Below are positions 9,501 through 17,463 of a DNA stretch of 64,000 nt, in pieces. Source of the DNA: Polaribacter dokdonensis (GTDB lineage: Bacteria > Bacteroidota > Bacteroidia > Flavobacteriales > Flavobacteriaceae). The DNA lies in contig NZ_CP101505.1 in NCBI RefSeq assembly GCF_024362345.1, positions 2,067,501 to 2,131,500 on the forward strand, read 5' to 3'. The notes under the pieces were generated by a model that saw only the letters and a program-made list of their open reading frames with translations, was not told the DNA's origin and made no database searches. Each line of letters opens with the position of its first letter. Within the stretch, counting starts at the first letter, position 1. The translations under genes were made by a program, and so were the position numbers.

Positions 9501-10102
9501 TGGTTGGTTGTTTTTTCTTCTAATTTACGCTGTAAATTATCATTGATAGATTTTTTAGATACACTATCTATTTTTGTAGAGTCTAAGCCAATAAACTTTA
9601 CATCTATATCTATAGCATCTTCAAACCTTTTCTTAGACAAAATGGTATTTATTTTCTCATTTACAGCAGAAAAAGAAGTAATTATTTTCTTGGTTTGTGT
9701 ATCCACTTCAGTAACTGTAATTGAAGGTATATCTCTCATATCTACAAGCCTCAAAGTTTCATTATGTAAAATATTTAAGCGTGCATTAAATGAGGGAATA
9801 TCAAAAAGAACTGGCTTCTCTTCCTTTTTTAAGGTAGCTACTAAACCTTCTAATTCAATAGAATTACTTAAAACTTCTTTAGCAGAAACATTTTTAAATC
9901 GATCTAAAAACTCGTTAACCGCTTTTAGCTCAGCCCAATCTTTAGTCTCCTCTAAATATATAGGTGATATTTTTTTTGAAGTTGGATACTTACGAACAAT
10001 ACTCATTAAAGGTTTATCCTCATTTTTAAGATTAGCATCTTCTTTCTTTTCATTACAAGAAATAATACTGAATAGCGCTAAAACGTAAATTATGTTTTTC
10101 AA
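9497..10102 (-). CDS. Hypothetical lipoprotein (201 aa)
   Basis: A signal peptide with lipobox FSIISCNE (Cys16) shows export and lipid anchoring. The mature part is charged and mainly helical with no domain I recognise. A long reading frame exists on the opposite strand over almost the same bases, but the lipobox, the ATGA overlap with the downstream SnoaL-like lipoprotein and the normal amino acid composition support this strand. Function unknown; the pairing with the SnoaL-like protein suggests a shared envelope role. Confidence 0.75.
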   Translation of the reverse strand: MKNIIYVLALFSIISCNEKKEDANLKNEDKPLMSIVRKYPTSKKISPIYLEETKDWAELKAVNEFLDRFKNVSAKEVLSNSIELEGLVATLKKEEKPVLFDIPSFNARLNILHNETLRLVDMRDIPSITVTEVDTQTKKIITSFSAVNEKINTILSKKRFEDAIDIDVKFIGLDSTKIDSVSKKSINDNLQRKLEEKTTNQ

Positions 10103-10244
10103 AAGAATAAGTTTGATTTGTAAAAATAAACAATTTTTAACGGTGTAAATTGCTTAATAATTAATAAAGTTCAGTTAAATTAATTATAGATTCATCAGCC
10201 AAATAAAGCTTTAAGATATTCTATTTACGAATAACAAAATTAAG

Positions 10245-10252
10245 TACCTTTG
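10245..10252 (+). promoter_or_regulatory. Candidate -7 promoter element of the threonine dehydrogenase gene
   Basis: TACCTTTG matches TAnnTTTG, 27 bp upstream of the ATG at 10280, in a 177-bp gap between divergent genes. The -33 region is weak (TTTA at 10224-10227). Confidence 0.5.
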
Positions 10253-10279
10253 TTCTTGATAATTATTCAATTTTAAACA

Positions 10280-11227
10280 ATGAGTACTGTAATTCTAGTT
10301 TTAGGTGCAAGTGGCCAAATTGGTACAGAGTTAACGCAAAAATTGCGAAAAACTTATGGTAATGCAAATGTTATAGCTTCAGATATAAGAAAAGGTAGTG
10401 ATGAGCTTATGGCTTCTGGACCTTTTGAAATTATAGATGCTACAGACAAACAAACTATTTTGGAAACCGTTATTAAGTATAAAGTTACTCAAGTTTATTT
10501 ATTAGCAGCAATGCTATCTGCAACTGCAGAAAAAATGCCTCAAAAAGCATGGAATTTAAATATGAATTCACTGCTAGGTGTGTTAGATTTAGCCAAAGAA
10601 AAACATATTGAACAAGTGTATTGGCCTAGTTCAATTGCTGTTTTTGGGCCTTTAACTCCAAAAGAAAATACACCTCAGCAAACTGTTATGCAACCTTCTA
10701 CAGTTTATGGAATTAGTAAGGTTTCTGGCGAGTTTTGGTGTAATTATTATCACGAAAAATTTGGGGTAGATGTAAGAAGTTTACGTTATCCAGGTATTAT
10801 TTCTTGGAAAACAAAACCTGGAGGAGGAACCACAGATTATGCTGTAGACATCTATTTTAAAGCATTAGAAGATAAAAAGTTTGAGTGTTTCTTGTCTGAA
10901 AATACACGTTTACCAATGATGTATATGAATGATGCTGTAGATGCAACAATACAATTAATGCAAGCCAAACCAGAAGATGTAAAAATTAGAACTGCCTATA
11001 ATTTATCTGCAATAGATTTTACACCTAAAGAAATTGCTGAAGAAATTAAAAAGCATATTCCTGATTTTGAAATTTCTTACAATCCAGATTTTAGACAAGC
11101 TATTGCAGATAGTTGGCCTTCATCTATAGATGATTCTGAAGCAAGAAAAGATTGGAACTGGAAACATAATTTCGATTTAAAATCAATGACAGAAGACATT
11201 CTTAACAGCTTAAAAGAGCAAGAATAG
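10280..11227 (+). CDS. tdh: L-threonine 3-dehydrogenase, SDR (UDP-galactose 4-epimerase-like) type
   Basis: Oxidises L-threonine to 2-amino-3-ketobutyrate with NAD+, the first step of threonine breakdown to glycine. It belongs to the extended short-chain dehydrogenases, not the zinc alcohol dehydrogenase-type Tdh of E. coli. Visible are the Rossmann motif GASGQIG (9-15), the PSSIAVFGP segment (116-124) and the catalytic YGISK (Tyr143, Lys147). At 315 residues it matches the epimerase-like threonine dehydrogenases described from Flavobacterium and Cytophaga relatives. A general epimerase is the main alternative. The partner 2-amino-3-ketobutyrate CoA ligase is not in the window. Confidence 0.82.
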   Translation: MSTVILVLGASGQIGTELTQKLRKTYGNANVIASDIRKGSDELMASGPFEIIDATDKQTILETVIKYKVTQVYLLAAMLSATAEKMPQKAWNLNMNSLLGVLDLAKEKHIEQVYWPSSIAVFGPLTPKENTPQQTVMQPSTVYGISKVSGEFWCNYYHEKFGVDVRSLRYPGIISWKTKPGGGTTDYAVDIYFKALEDKKFECFLSENTRLPMMYMNDAVDATIQLMQAKPEDVKIRTAYNLSAIDFTPKEIAEEIKKHIPDFEISYNPDFRQAIADSWPSSIDDSEARKDWNWKHNFDLKSMTEDILNSLKEQE

Positions 11228-11285
11228 TTTATTGTAAGTATTCTTAAAATTTTCGTCTAAAAAATAGAATTTAGTGCAAATCGAA

Positions 11286-11897
11286 ATGAAAGATATTATA
11301 CAAGAAAGTTTAAAAAATACATACACCTATTTAGAATATAAAAATTTGGTAAAACACCTTTTAGCTGAAGGTAAATCTACTGGTCCTAATCAATCTGAAG
11401 CATTAACAAATTACAGTTTGTTAAATGATAAAAGAATGAAACGTCTAGACAAAACCATTAAGCTAACTGAAAATACGCAATTAGAAATTGCAAAAGTTAC
11501 CCAGCCACAAACCTGGCTTGTAATTACAGAAGGTTGGTGTGGAGATGCTGCCCAAAATTTACCTGTAATAGATAAAATGGCTAGCTTAAACTCAAATATT
11601 GAGTTGAAGTTGGTTTTGCGTGATGAAAATTTGGCTTTGATGGATTTGTTTCTAACCAATGGTGGTAGGTCTATTCCTAAATTAATCATTTTAGACAAAG
11701 ATGTAAACGTTATAAATACTTGGGGTCCAAGACCAAAAGTAGCTACTAAAATGGTTGCAGATTATAAAGCAGAACATGGTGCTTTAGATGCCACTTTTAA
11801 ACAAGATTTACAAGTTTGGTATAATAAAGACAAAGGACAAAGTACTCAGAACGATTTTGTAGAAATGATTCAAAACTCATTCTTAAAAGAGGCTTAG
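11286..11897 (+). CDS. Thioredoxin-family protein with a CxxA active site
   Basis: A thioredoxin-like fold with an N-terminal extension of about 75 helical residues. The redox motif reads EGWCGDAAQN: Cys85 is present but the resolving cysteine is Ala88. A cis-Pro segment follows (GGRSIPKLIILD). With one cysteine it cannot act as a classic dithiol reductase; a mixed-disulfide or peroxidase-like role, or a sensor role, is possible. ATG 11286 is preferred to the GTG at 11274, because family members start MKD-like and the GTG lacks support. Followed by a terminator. Confidence 0.75.
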   Translation: MKDIIQESLKNTYTYLEYKNLVKHLLAEGKSTGPNQSEALTNYSLLNDKRMKRLDKTIKLTENTQLEIAKVTQPQTWLVITEGWCGDAAQNLPVIDKMASLNSNIELKLVLRDENLALMDLFLTNGGRSIPKLIILDKDVNVINTWGPRPKVATKMVADYKAEHGALDATFKQDLQVWYNKDKGQSTQNDFVEMIQNSFLKEA

Positions 11898-11915
11898 TTC
11901 CTACCAATAATCTTT

Positions 11916-11954
11916 AAAAAACCGCAAACTGAAATTAGTAAGTTTGCGGTTTTT
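11916..11954 (+). terminator. Intrinsic terminator after the thioredoxin-like gene
   Basis: Inverted repeat ACCGCAAACT (11921-11930) / AGTTTGCGGT (11941-11950) with a 10-nt loop, preceded by an A-run and followed by TTTT. Confidence 0.85.
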
Positions 11955-11961
11955 CTTTGCT

Positions 11962-11969
11962 TATCTTTG
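11962..11969 (+). promoter_or_regulatory. -7 promoter element for the 11984-13405 gene pair
   Basis: TATCTTTG, a perfect TAnnTTTG, 14 bp before the ATG. A TTTG lies 15 bp upstream (11943-11946), inside the stem of the preceding terminator, so terminator and promoter overlap. Confidence 0.55.
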
Positions 11970-11983
11970 CACAAAAAAGAACC

Positions 11984-12466
11984 ATGTTTGTTGATTACAG
12001 TGAAATTTCTGATGATGCCAAAGTTTGGATTTATCCTTCTAGTAGAAAATTTTACAACACAGAAATTGAAGCGCTTGAAAGTAGTATAAAATCGTTTGTA
12101 AAAAATTGGCAAAAAGAAGATGAAAACTTCAAAGCATCTTACCAATTTTTATATAATAGATTTATTGTATTGGTGGTAGAGTATTCAGAAACTGCCATTT
12201 CAAATGCAGTTATAGATGCATCTGTCTCTTTTATTTTACAACTTCAAGAAACCTATAAAGTTGAGCTTTTAGATAAAATGAATGTATGTTTTAAACAAGG
12301 TGAATTTGTGCAGTACAAAGAACTTAAAGACTTTAAAAAACTACTTAAAAACAAAGCATTAACAGGTAAATCTATAATTTTTGATAATCTTGTAAACAAC
12401 AATTACGATTTTAAAAACTTCTGGGAAATGCCAATTGAAGACAGTTGGTACAATCGATTTTTATAA
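11984..12466 (+). CDS. Conserved Bacteroidota protein of unknown function (160 aa)
   Basis: Soluble acidic protein starting MFVDYSEISDDAKVWIYPSS and ending with WEMPIEDSWYNRFL, a pattern I associate with a conserved Bacteroidota family of unknown role. It has no Walker motifs itself. It lies 6 bp before an ABC ATPase gene and shares its transcript, which may explain a functional link to that ATPase. Start chosen at ATG 11984; an in-frame TTG at 11957 lies upstream of the promoter element. Confidence 0.75.
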   Translation: MFVDYSEISDDAKVWIYPSSRKFYNTEIEALESSIKSFVKNWQKEDENFKASYQFLYNRFIVLVVEYSETAISNAVIDASVSFILQLQETYKVELLDKMNVCFKQGEFVQYKELKDFKKLLKNKALTGKSIIFDNLVNNNYDFKNFWEMPIEDSWYNRFL

Positions 12467-12472
12467 TTTTTT

Positions 12473-13405
12473 ATGCTTACTGTAAACCATATTTCCTTTC
12501 ACTATCCCAAATCTAAAATTGTTTTAAATGATTTTAATTTTAGCCTAAATCAAGGAGAACATCTTTGTGTAATGGGTGAAAGTGGCTGTGGAAAATCGAC
12601 ACTTTTAAAAGCTATTTATGGTTTATTAGATTTAAATAAAGGATCTATCCATTGGAATGATGAACAAATTCTTGGGCCAGAGTTTAACCTAGTACCTGGA
12701 TTTGATACATTTAAATACGTGGCTCAAGATTTTGATTTAATGCCTTATATTTCTGTATCAGAGAATATTAAAAAGTACTTATCTCGCTTTTATCCTAAAG
12801 AAAGTGAACAAAGAACACAAGAGCTTTTAGAAGTTATAGAAATGAAAGCTTTCGAGAACACAAAAGTTAAAAACTTAAGTGGTGGCCAGAAACAAAGAGT
12901 AGCTATTGCACGAGCCTTAGCTAAAGAACCTGTGCTTTTGTTATTAGATGAACCCTTTAGCCAAATAGATAATTTTAAGAAAAATACACTTCGTAGAAAT
13001 CTATTTCAATACTTAAAAGAGAAGAATATAGCTTGTATAGTTGCTACACATGACAAAAATGATGCCCTTTCTTTTGCTGATTACTTATTAGTAATTAAAG
13101 ACAATAAGATTTTAATAAACGAAAATCCTGAAGATGCTTATGCAAACCCAAAAGAGAAATATGTTACCTCTTTATTTGATGATGTAAACGAAGTAATTAT
13201 AAATAATAAGAAACAATTATTATATCCTCATCAAATTAAAATTATTGAAAAATCTAATTTACAGGCACAAGTTACAAATGCCTATTATAAAGGAGGTTTT
13301 TGGTTAATTGAGGTGTCATTTAATAATCAACTTTTATTTGTTAATCATGCAAATGCACTATCAAAAGGAGCAAAAGTTAATTTAGGCATAAAAAAAGTCA
13401 CCTAA
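12473..13405 (+). CDS. ABC transporter ATP-binding protein
   Basis: Nucleotide-binding subunit: Walker A GESGCGKST (35-43), signature LSGGQ (135-139), Walker B LLLLDEP (155-161) and switch His193. The 80 residues after the ATPase core (from about 225) look like a small beta-rich regulatory domain of the kind seen in PotA/MalK-like ATPases. No permease or binding protein is nearby, so its partner must be encoded elsewhere; residues YGLLDLNKG and the short core resemble importer ATPases. The last codons overlap a hairpin that terminates transcription coming from the opposite strand. Confidence 0.85.
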   Translation: MLTVNHISFHYPKSKIVLNDFNFSLNQGEHLCVMGESGCGKSTLLKAIYGLLDLNKGSIHWNDEQILGPEFNLVPGFDTFKYVAQDFDLMPYISVSENIKKYLSRFYPKESEQRTQELLEVIEMKAFENTKVKNLSGGQKQRVAIARALAKEPVLLLLDEPFSQIDNFKKNTLRRNLFQYLKEKNIACIVATHDKNDALSFADYLLVIKDNKILINENPEDAYANPKEKYVTSLFDDVNEVIINNKKQLLYPHQIKIIEKSNLQAQVTNAYYKGGFWLIEVSFNNQLLFVNHANALSKGAKVNLGIKKVT

Positions 13406-13423
13406 ATATAAAATTAAGGTGAC
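13391..13423 (-). terminator. Intrinsic terminator of the long minus-strand gene train
   Basis: Inverted repeat GTCACCT (13397-13403) / AGGTGAC (13417-13423). Read on the minus strand it is followed by a run of T (bases 13391-13396). It therefore terminates transcription arriving from the AraC gene, 160 bp upstream, and lies partly inside the 3' end of the convergent ABC ATPase gene. The 13424-13583 gap holds no gene I can support. Confidence 0.65.
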
Positions 13424-13583
13424 AAAAATTATAAACTAATCCATAATGACCCCTTAAAAAAATTTACACCTTATGAAAAAGTTGGGGGATATAATTTTTC
13501 AATTGGTATTTCTACAAATTTATAAGGTTTACGTATTCAAAAAAGGTAAATCTCTGATTATTAACTGTAAAAATGGGAAAACC

Positions 13584-14456
13584 TTAAACTTTCACTGTCT
13601 TTCTAAAACTTTCTGGAGTATAAGAGGTATGTTTTTTAAAGTACTTATAAAAGTTAGCTGGGTCATTAAAACCAAGCTTAAAGGCCACTTGTTTTGCAGA
13701 CATATTTGTATGTAAAATGTCTTTTTTCGCTTTTATAATAACGACTTCGTCTATGAAGGCTTTAACAGATTTATTACTAATAAAATTTACAATAGTATTT
13801 AATTTCTTAGCTGAAAAACCCATCATATGTGCATAGTCTTCTACCTTTTTAGTTTTGTGATAATTCTTTTCTACAAGATTTTGAAACTTAATAAACTCTT
13901 TTAAATGGTTGTTTAACTCGACTTTATTAAAGCCTCTAGATTTAATTCTATGAACCAAAGACAATAAAACATGGAGTAAACTTCTATTTATTCGTAAAGA
14001 ATATTCATCTGCAACAACACTCGATTCCATTTCTAAACTTTGAACCAGTTTTATTATCTCTGTTAGTTCTTGATCAGCTATCTGAGTTTTTGGAGAAGTT
14101 AATAGCTCATTAAAAGCTTGTATAGATTTAGAAACTTCATTTTCATTTAAATACCTATTTAAAAAATCTTCTTTAAAAAAAATTACATATCCTTTGGCAT
14201 CACTCTTATAAAAGCGATGTATTTGATTTCTTCTAATGGCTAAAAGTGTTCCTTTTGTGTAGGTGTAATCTGTATAATCTATATTATGTTTTCCTTCTCC
14301 TTCTGTAATTAAAAGTAAAATGTAGTAATTTAAACTATGAAACGCAGTCATAGTCTCTAAAGGAGGAAGGCTAAATAACTCTTCTAGCTTTGCTGTACAA
14401 AAGTTTGGCTCTGTGTGTACAGCACAATATTTATTAGGTAATTGTGTAATTGGCAT
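13584..14456 (-). CDS. AraC family transcriptional regulator
   Basis: The C-terminal 100 residues contain the double helix-turn-helix of AraC/XylS regulators (VEDYAHMMGFSAKKLNTIV, then SAKQVAFKLGFNDPANFYKY and the HTSYTPESFR end). The N-terminal half has the pattern of a cupin-like sensing domain (EGEGKHNIDYTDYTYTKGTL). Only 37 bp without hairpin separate it from the end of the polyketide/fatty acid gene train on the same strand, so it may be its last gene and a candidate local regulator. The ligand is unknown. Confidence 0.88.
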   Translation of the reverse strand: MPITQLPNKYCAVHTEPNFCTAKLEELFSLPPLETMTAFHSLNYYILLLITEGEGKHNIDYTDYTYTKGTLLAIRRNQIHRFYKSDAKGYVIFFKEDFLNRYLNENEVSKSIQAFNELLTSPKTQIADQELTEIIKLVQSLEMESSVVADEYSLRINRSLLHVLLSLVHRIKSRGFNKVELNNHLKEFIKFQNLVEKNYHKTKKVEDYAHMMGFSAKKLNTIVNFISNKSVKAFIDEVVIIKAKKDILHTNMSAKQVAFKLGFNDPANFYKYFKKHTSYTPESFRKTVKV

Positions 14457-14493
14457 AGTTGGGGGAGTTTACTATATAATATAAAAATACAAA

Positions 14494-14943
14494 TTATTTA
14501 ATTAATACAATTTCTATTTTTTTATTATTAAACGAAATTGTTTGACCTTTTGATTTGCCCAGTAATAGTTTACCAATTGGTGAAGAAACAGATATTGCAA
14601 AATACAAATTATCTCCTATCACTATTTGGCCTGCAGAAATACTTAAAAAATAGGTGGCACTATTTGTATAGATGATGCTTCCTAGATGTGCAATTTCAGA
14701 AGTTATACTTGTATTTATTTTAGATAATATTGTGTTCATTTCAGAAATTCCAACCAATTGCTGACTTGCTTTCTCCATTTCTAATTGCAACATAGCTCTA
14801 CCTGTTTCATGTTTATCTCCTGCAGAACTTTTTGCTTCAGAAGTTAAAGCTTTCTGATTAGATGATATAGTTTGTTGCACAGTCTGCAACCTCTCATTTA
14901 CAAACGATTTACAAGATTCTAAAAGTTGTTTTTTGAGCTCCAT
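14494..14943 (-). CDS. Gre-like RNA polymerase secondary-channel factor
   Basis: 149 residues: an N-terminal alpha-helical hairpin followed by a small FKBP-like domain. At the hairpin tip it has AGDKHETGRA, with Asp43 and Glu46 spaced as in the GDxxEN motif of GreA, where this acidic pair holds the second Mg2+ in the RNA polymerase active site. The C-terminal part contains SSPIGKLLLGKSKGQTISF, matching the SPxGxALLGK signature of GreA/GreB. I therefore read it as a transcript-cleavage or related factor, not a lipid enzyme, even though it sits 2 bp after the phosphopantetheinyl transferase gene. It could instead be a Gre antagonist. Confidence 0.75.
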   Translation of the reverse strand: MELKKQLLESCKSFVNERLQTVQQTISSNQKALTSEAKSSAGDKHETGRAMLQLEMEKASQQLVGISEMNTILSKINTSITSEIAHLGSIIYTNSATYFLSISAGQIVIGDNLYFAISVSSPIGKLLLGKSKGQTISFNNKKIEIVLIK

Positions 14944-14945
14944 AA

Positions 14946-15488
14946 TTACTTAAATATTGCATAAGCACCATAATTTCCATGATGAGCTGTAGAAATAAAT
15001 ACTGGTAATTTCTGATTTTGTCTAGAAAGATAAGGAACTCCAAATTCATCTTTTCTGATAACAGTTTCTGTAGAAAAATTATTCAGCAAATTTTGATTTG
15101 TAGTTATAGATTGTTTTTTGATATTATCTATATAAAAGGACTTTTGAACAATACCTTCTTTAACAACCCAAGAGTGGATGTACTCTTTTGTTAATTTATA
15201 TTGCATTTTAAATGTATGCTCTAAAAACTCAACAACACCTTCATTTTTTGAGGTGATAAAACAATGAAATTTTTTAGGAGCAAAAAAGCGATTTTTGTCA
15301 GTTTGAATATGGCATTTATAAGCAGCTTCTTTCATGCTCCAAAAAAGCCATACCAGTTCAAACGGATTTTGAGCCTTTTCAATCGCTCTAATTTCATTTT
15401 CTGAAAACTGTTTTTTTAAAAAACCTTTACGTTGCCAATTGCTTTGTGTTTTTGCAAGCTCTAAATCAACAACATCATTACCTATCAT
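14946..15488 (-). CDS. 4'-phosphopantetheinyl transferase
   Basis: Transfers the phosphopantetheine arm from CoA to the serine of a carrier protein. The N-terminal MIGNDVVDL (metal-binding Asp, residues 1-9) and the WSMKEAAYK motif (50-58; Lys53, Glu54) are the two signatures of the Sfp/AcpS superfamily. At 180 residues it lies between the short AcpS and the long Sfp type. The gene overlaps the ACP gene by 4 bp, which makes that ACP its obvious substrate. It is preceded by the whole acyl-chain gene set on the same strand. Confidence 0.88.
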   Translation of the reverse strand: MIGNDVVDLELAKTQSNWQRKGFLKKQFSENEIRAIEKAQNPFELVWLFWSMKEAAYKCHIQTDKNRFFAPKKFHCFITSKNEGVVEFLEHTFKMQYKLTKEYIHSWVVKEGIVQKSFYIDNIKKQSITTNQNLLNNFSTETVIRKDEFGVPYLSRQNQKLPVFISTAHHGNYGAYAIFK

Positions 15489-15739
15489 TTAGCTGCTAAC
15501 TTTGCCTCAATTATTTCTATTGCAGCTTTAACAGAAAGCATTTTTTCCATAGAATCATTGTCTATTTCTATATCAAATTCATCTTCTACATCTAAAACCA
15601 CATCTACTAAATTAGCAGAGTTAATTTTTAGATCTTTAATAAAATCTGTGTCTTCAGATAAATTATTAAAAGCCTGTTCATCTTGCACATAAGGCTTTAT
15701 AATTTCTTTTAATTTGGCAATAAGTGCTTCTTTTGTCAT
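15485..15739 (-). CDS. Acyl carrier protein
   Basis: 84-residue four-helix carrier protein. The attachment site reads LKINSANLVDVV with Ser41 as the probable phosphopantetheinylated residue; the usual DSL triad is NSA here, which sets it apart from the housekeeping fatty acid ACP. Helix II is followed by the acidic VEDEFDIEIDNDSM segment that docks partner enzymes. It lies between the ketosynthase gene (9-bp gap) and the phosphopantetheinyl transferase gene (4-bp overlap). Likely carries the growing acyl chain that primes the type III polyketide synthase. Confidence 0.88.
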   Translation of the reverse strand: MTKEALIAKLKEIIKPYVQDEQAFNNLSEDTDFIKDLKINSANLVDVVLDVEDEFDIEIDNDSMEKMLSVKAAIEIIEAKLAAK

Positions 15740-15748
15740 GTAATAAAA

Positions 15749-17020
15749 TCAAGAATATTTTTTAAAGATAACACAAGCATTTACATCACCAAAACCAAAA
15801 CTTGCTTTTGCTACAATATTGATTTCTTTTTCTACACTTTTAGTTGGTATTTTTTCTGTAGCTATTAACTCAGAAATTTCAGGATGAATGTCTTCGCAAT
15901 TTATATTTGGAAACACAAACTGTTCTTTAATTTGCAACACTGAAGCTACAGTTTCTATAGCACCTGAGGCTGCTAGACAATGCCCAATTTGCGATTTTAA
16001 TGAGTTTATCAATGGAAAATCATCTCCTTTTCTTTGCAAAGCTTTGGTCCAATTTTCGATTTCTAAACTGTCTTTACTAGTTGCTGTTAAATGGCCATTT
16101 ATAGCATCAATCTCATCTGCAGAAATATTGGAATCTAATAATGCATCAACAATACATTTTTGAACTGCTTCTGCATTTGGAGCTGTAAGAGTACCTCCAT
16201 TTCTTTGACCTCCAGAGTTTATATTTCCTCCTAAAACCTCAGCATAAATAGTAGCATTTCTTTCTAAAGCACTTTCTAAAGATTCTAAAACTAGAGCTCC
16301 AGAACCACTTCCAGGCACAAAACCAGATGCTGTTTTACTCATGGGTCTTGAACCTTTTTCTGGAGAATCATTATGCTTATAAGTCATTACTCTCATTGCA
16401 TCAAAACCACCCCAAGAATATAAAGAACTATCACTTGAGCTGCCTACTAACATTCGTTTTGCTTTGCCTATTTTAATACGTTCAAAACCCATTAGCAAAG
16501 CTTCTGTACCAGTTGTACAAGCAGAAGAATTTGTAGTGATTTGATTACCAAAACCTAAAATACCTCCTAAATATGCAGAAATTCCACTTGCCATAGTTTG
16601 TACAACAGAAGTGCTACCTAAACGTCTTACCTTATTATCATCTATCTTATAAATAGATTCTCTAAACTTTTCGATTCCTGATGTGCCTGTTCCAAAAATT
16701 ACACCAGAATTGTAATCAATAATTGAGTTTTCATCAACCAAAAAACCTGCATCCTTCCAAGCATCAATAGCAGCCATGCATCCATATAGAATAGAAGTGC
16801 TATTAAAACCTCTTAATTGTAATGCTGTTAAATATTCGAGTTTTTTTTCTTCTGAAACATTTGGAATTCCTCCTATACAACAAGAAAAACCTTTATCTTT
16901 TAAATGCTGATGAAATTGTATACCTGATTTACCATTTTGAATAGCATTTGTAAATTGGTCTAAACCAACTCCATTTGGAGCAACAACCCCTAAACCCGTA
17001 ATTACAACTCTATTGTTCAT
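15749..17020 (-). CDS. Beta-ketoacyl-ACP synthase (KAS I/II, FabF-like)
   Basis: Thiolase-fold condensing enzyme of 423 residues that extends an ACP-bound chain with malonyl units. The nucleophile Cys168 lies in TTNSSACTTGTEA; His310 lies in NGHLTATSKDS and His347 in NSLKSQIGHCLAASG with Lys342. The first His motif, HGTGT in most family members, is changed to HLTAT while the histidine stays. The enzyme looks active but divergent, suggesting a specialised chain. It is 1 bp after the dehydratase gene and 9 bp before the ACP gene. Confidence 0.9.
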   Translation of the reverse strand: MNNRVVITGLGVVAPNGVGLDQFTNAIQNGKSGIQFHQHLKDKGFSCCIGGIPNVSEEKKLEYLTALQLRGFNSTSILYGCMAAIDAWKDAGFLVDENSIIDYNSGVIFGTGTSGIEKFRESIYKIDDNKVRRLGSTSVVQTMASGISAYLGGILGFGNQITTNSSACTTGTEALLMGFERIKIGKAKRMLVGSSSDSSLYSWGGFDAMRVMTYKHNDSPEKGSRPMSKTASGFVPGSGSGALVLESLESALERNATIYAEVLGGNINSGGQRNGGTLTAPNAEAVQKCIVDALLDSNISADEIDAINGHLTATSKDSLEIENWTKALQRKGDDFPLINSLKSQIGHCLAASGAIETVASVLQIKEQFVFPNINCEDIHPEISELIATEKIPTKSVEKEINIVAKASFGFGDVNACVIFKKYS

Positions 17021-17021
17021 T

Positions 17022-17462
17022 CTATTTTACGATTATCATTCCAGAAATGGTTCCTCTACAAACCAATTCATTATTTGCATTTAACATTTTAACTTTGCAT
17101 TTTAGTTTATTGAATCTAAAATATTCTTTTTCTGAAATTACTGTAATTTTCTCATTAGGTAATACAGGTAAAAAGAAATCAACTTGATTAGAAGTTAGTG
17201 CAATTTTTGGTTTTTTGGTTGATGAAATTACATCTTTCAACAAAAAAATTCCGAAACTTACTACCCCAATTTGAGCCATAGTTTCAGTTAGTATTACACC
17301 AGGAGTTATAGGGTTTTCTTTAAAATGACCTTCATAAAAAAACTCGTTTTCTTTAAATGTATATGAACCAGAAACTCCAATTTCTGAAAGCTCTGTTAAT
17401 TCATCAACAAACAAAAATGGTTTTTGATAAGGTAATAGTTTTATGATCTCAGCTGCTTTCAT
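17022..17462 (-). CDS. 3-hydroxyacyl-ACP dehydratase (FabZ-like hotdog)
   Basis: Removes water from 3-hydroxyacyl-ACP. The hotdog helix carries the FabZ signature YEGHFKENPITPGVILTETMAQ, quoted here as GHFKENP (His46) and LTETMAQ (Glu60), the catalytic pair. It has the normal family length (146 residues), without fusion to LpxC as in the housekeeping FabZ of many Bacteroidota, so it is probably a second, dedicated copy. It lies between the reductase and the ketosynthase genes with 1-bp gaps on each side. Confidence 0.88.
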   Translation of the reverse strand: MKAAEIIKLLPYQKPFLFVDELTELSEIGVSGSYTFKENEFFYEGHFKENPITPGVILTETMAQIGVVSFGIFLLKDVISSTKKPKIALTSNQVDFFLPVLPNEKITVISEKEYFRFNKLKCKVKMLNANNELVCRGTISGMIIVK

Positions 17463-17463
17463 C

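Noticed and set aside
9504..10088. Long plus-strand reading frame (194 codons)
   Set aside because: It mirrors the minus-strand lipoprotein gene at 9497-10102, which has a lipobox and a 4-bp overlap with its neighbour; the plus frame has Ser/Phe/Lys-rich composition typical of an antisense frame.
13473..13715. Plus-strand frame of about 80 codons beside the AraC gene
   Set aside because: It overlaps the conserved DNA-binding end of the AraC gene on the other strand and has no recognisable domain.
14494..14943. Possible lipid enzyme because of its place in the acyl-chain gene set
   Set aside because: No catalytic Cys/His motif of condensing enzymes; the GDxxE tip and SPxGxLLGK motif are those of Gre factors.
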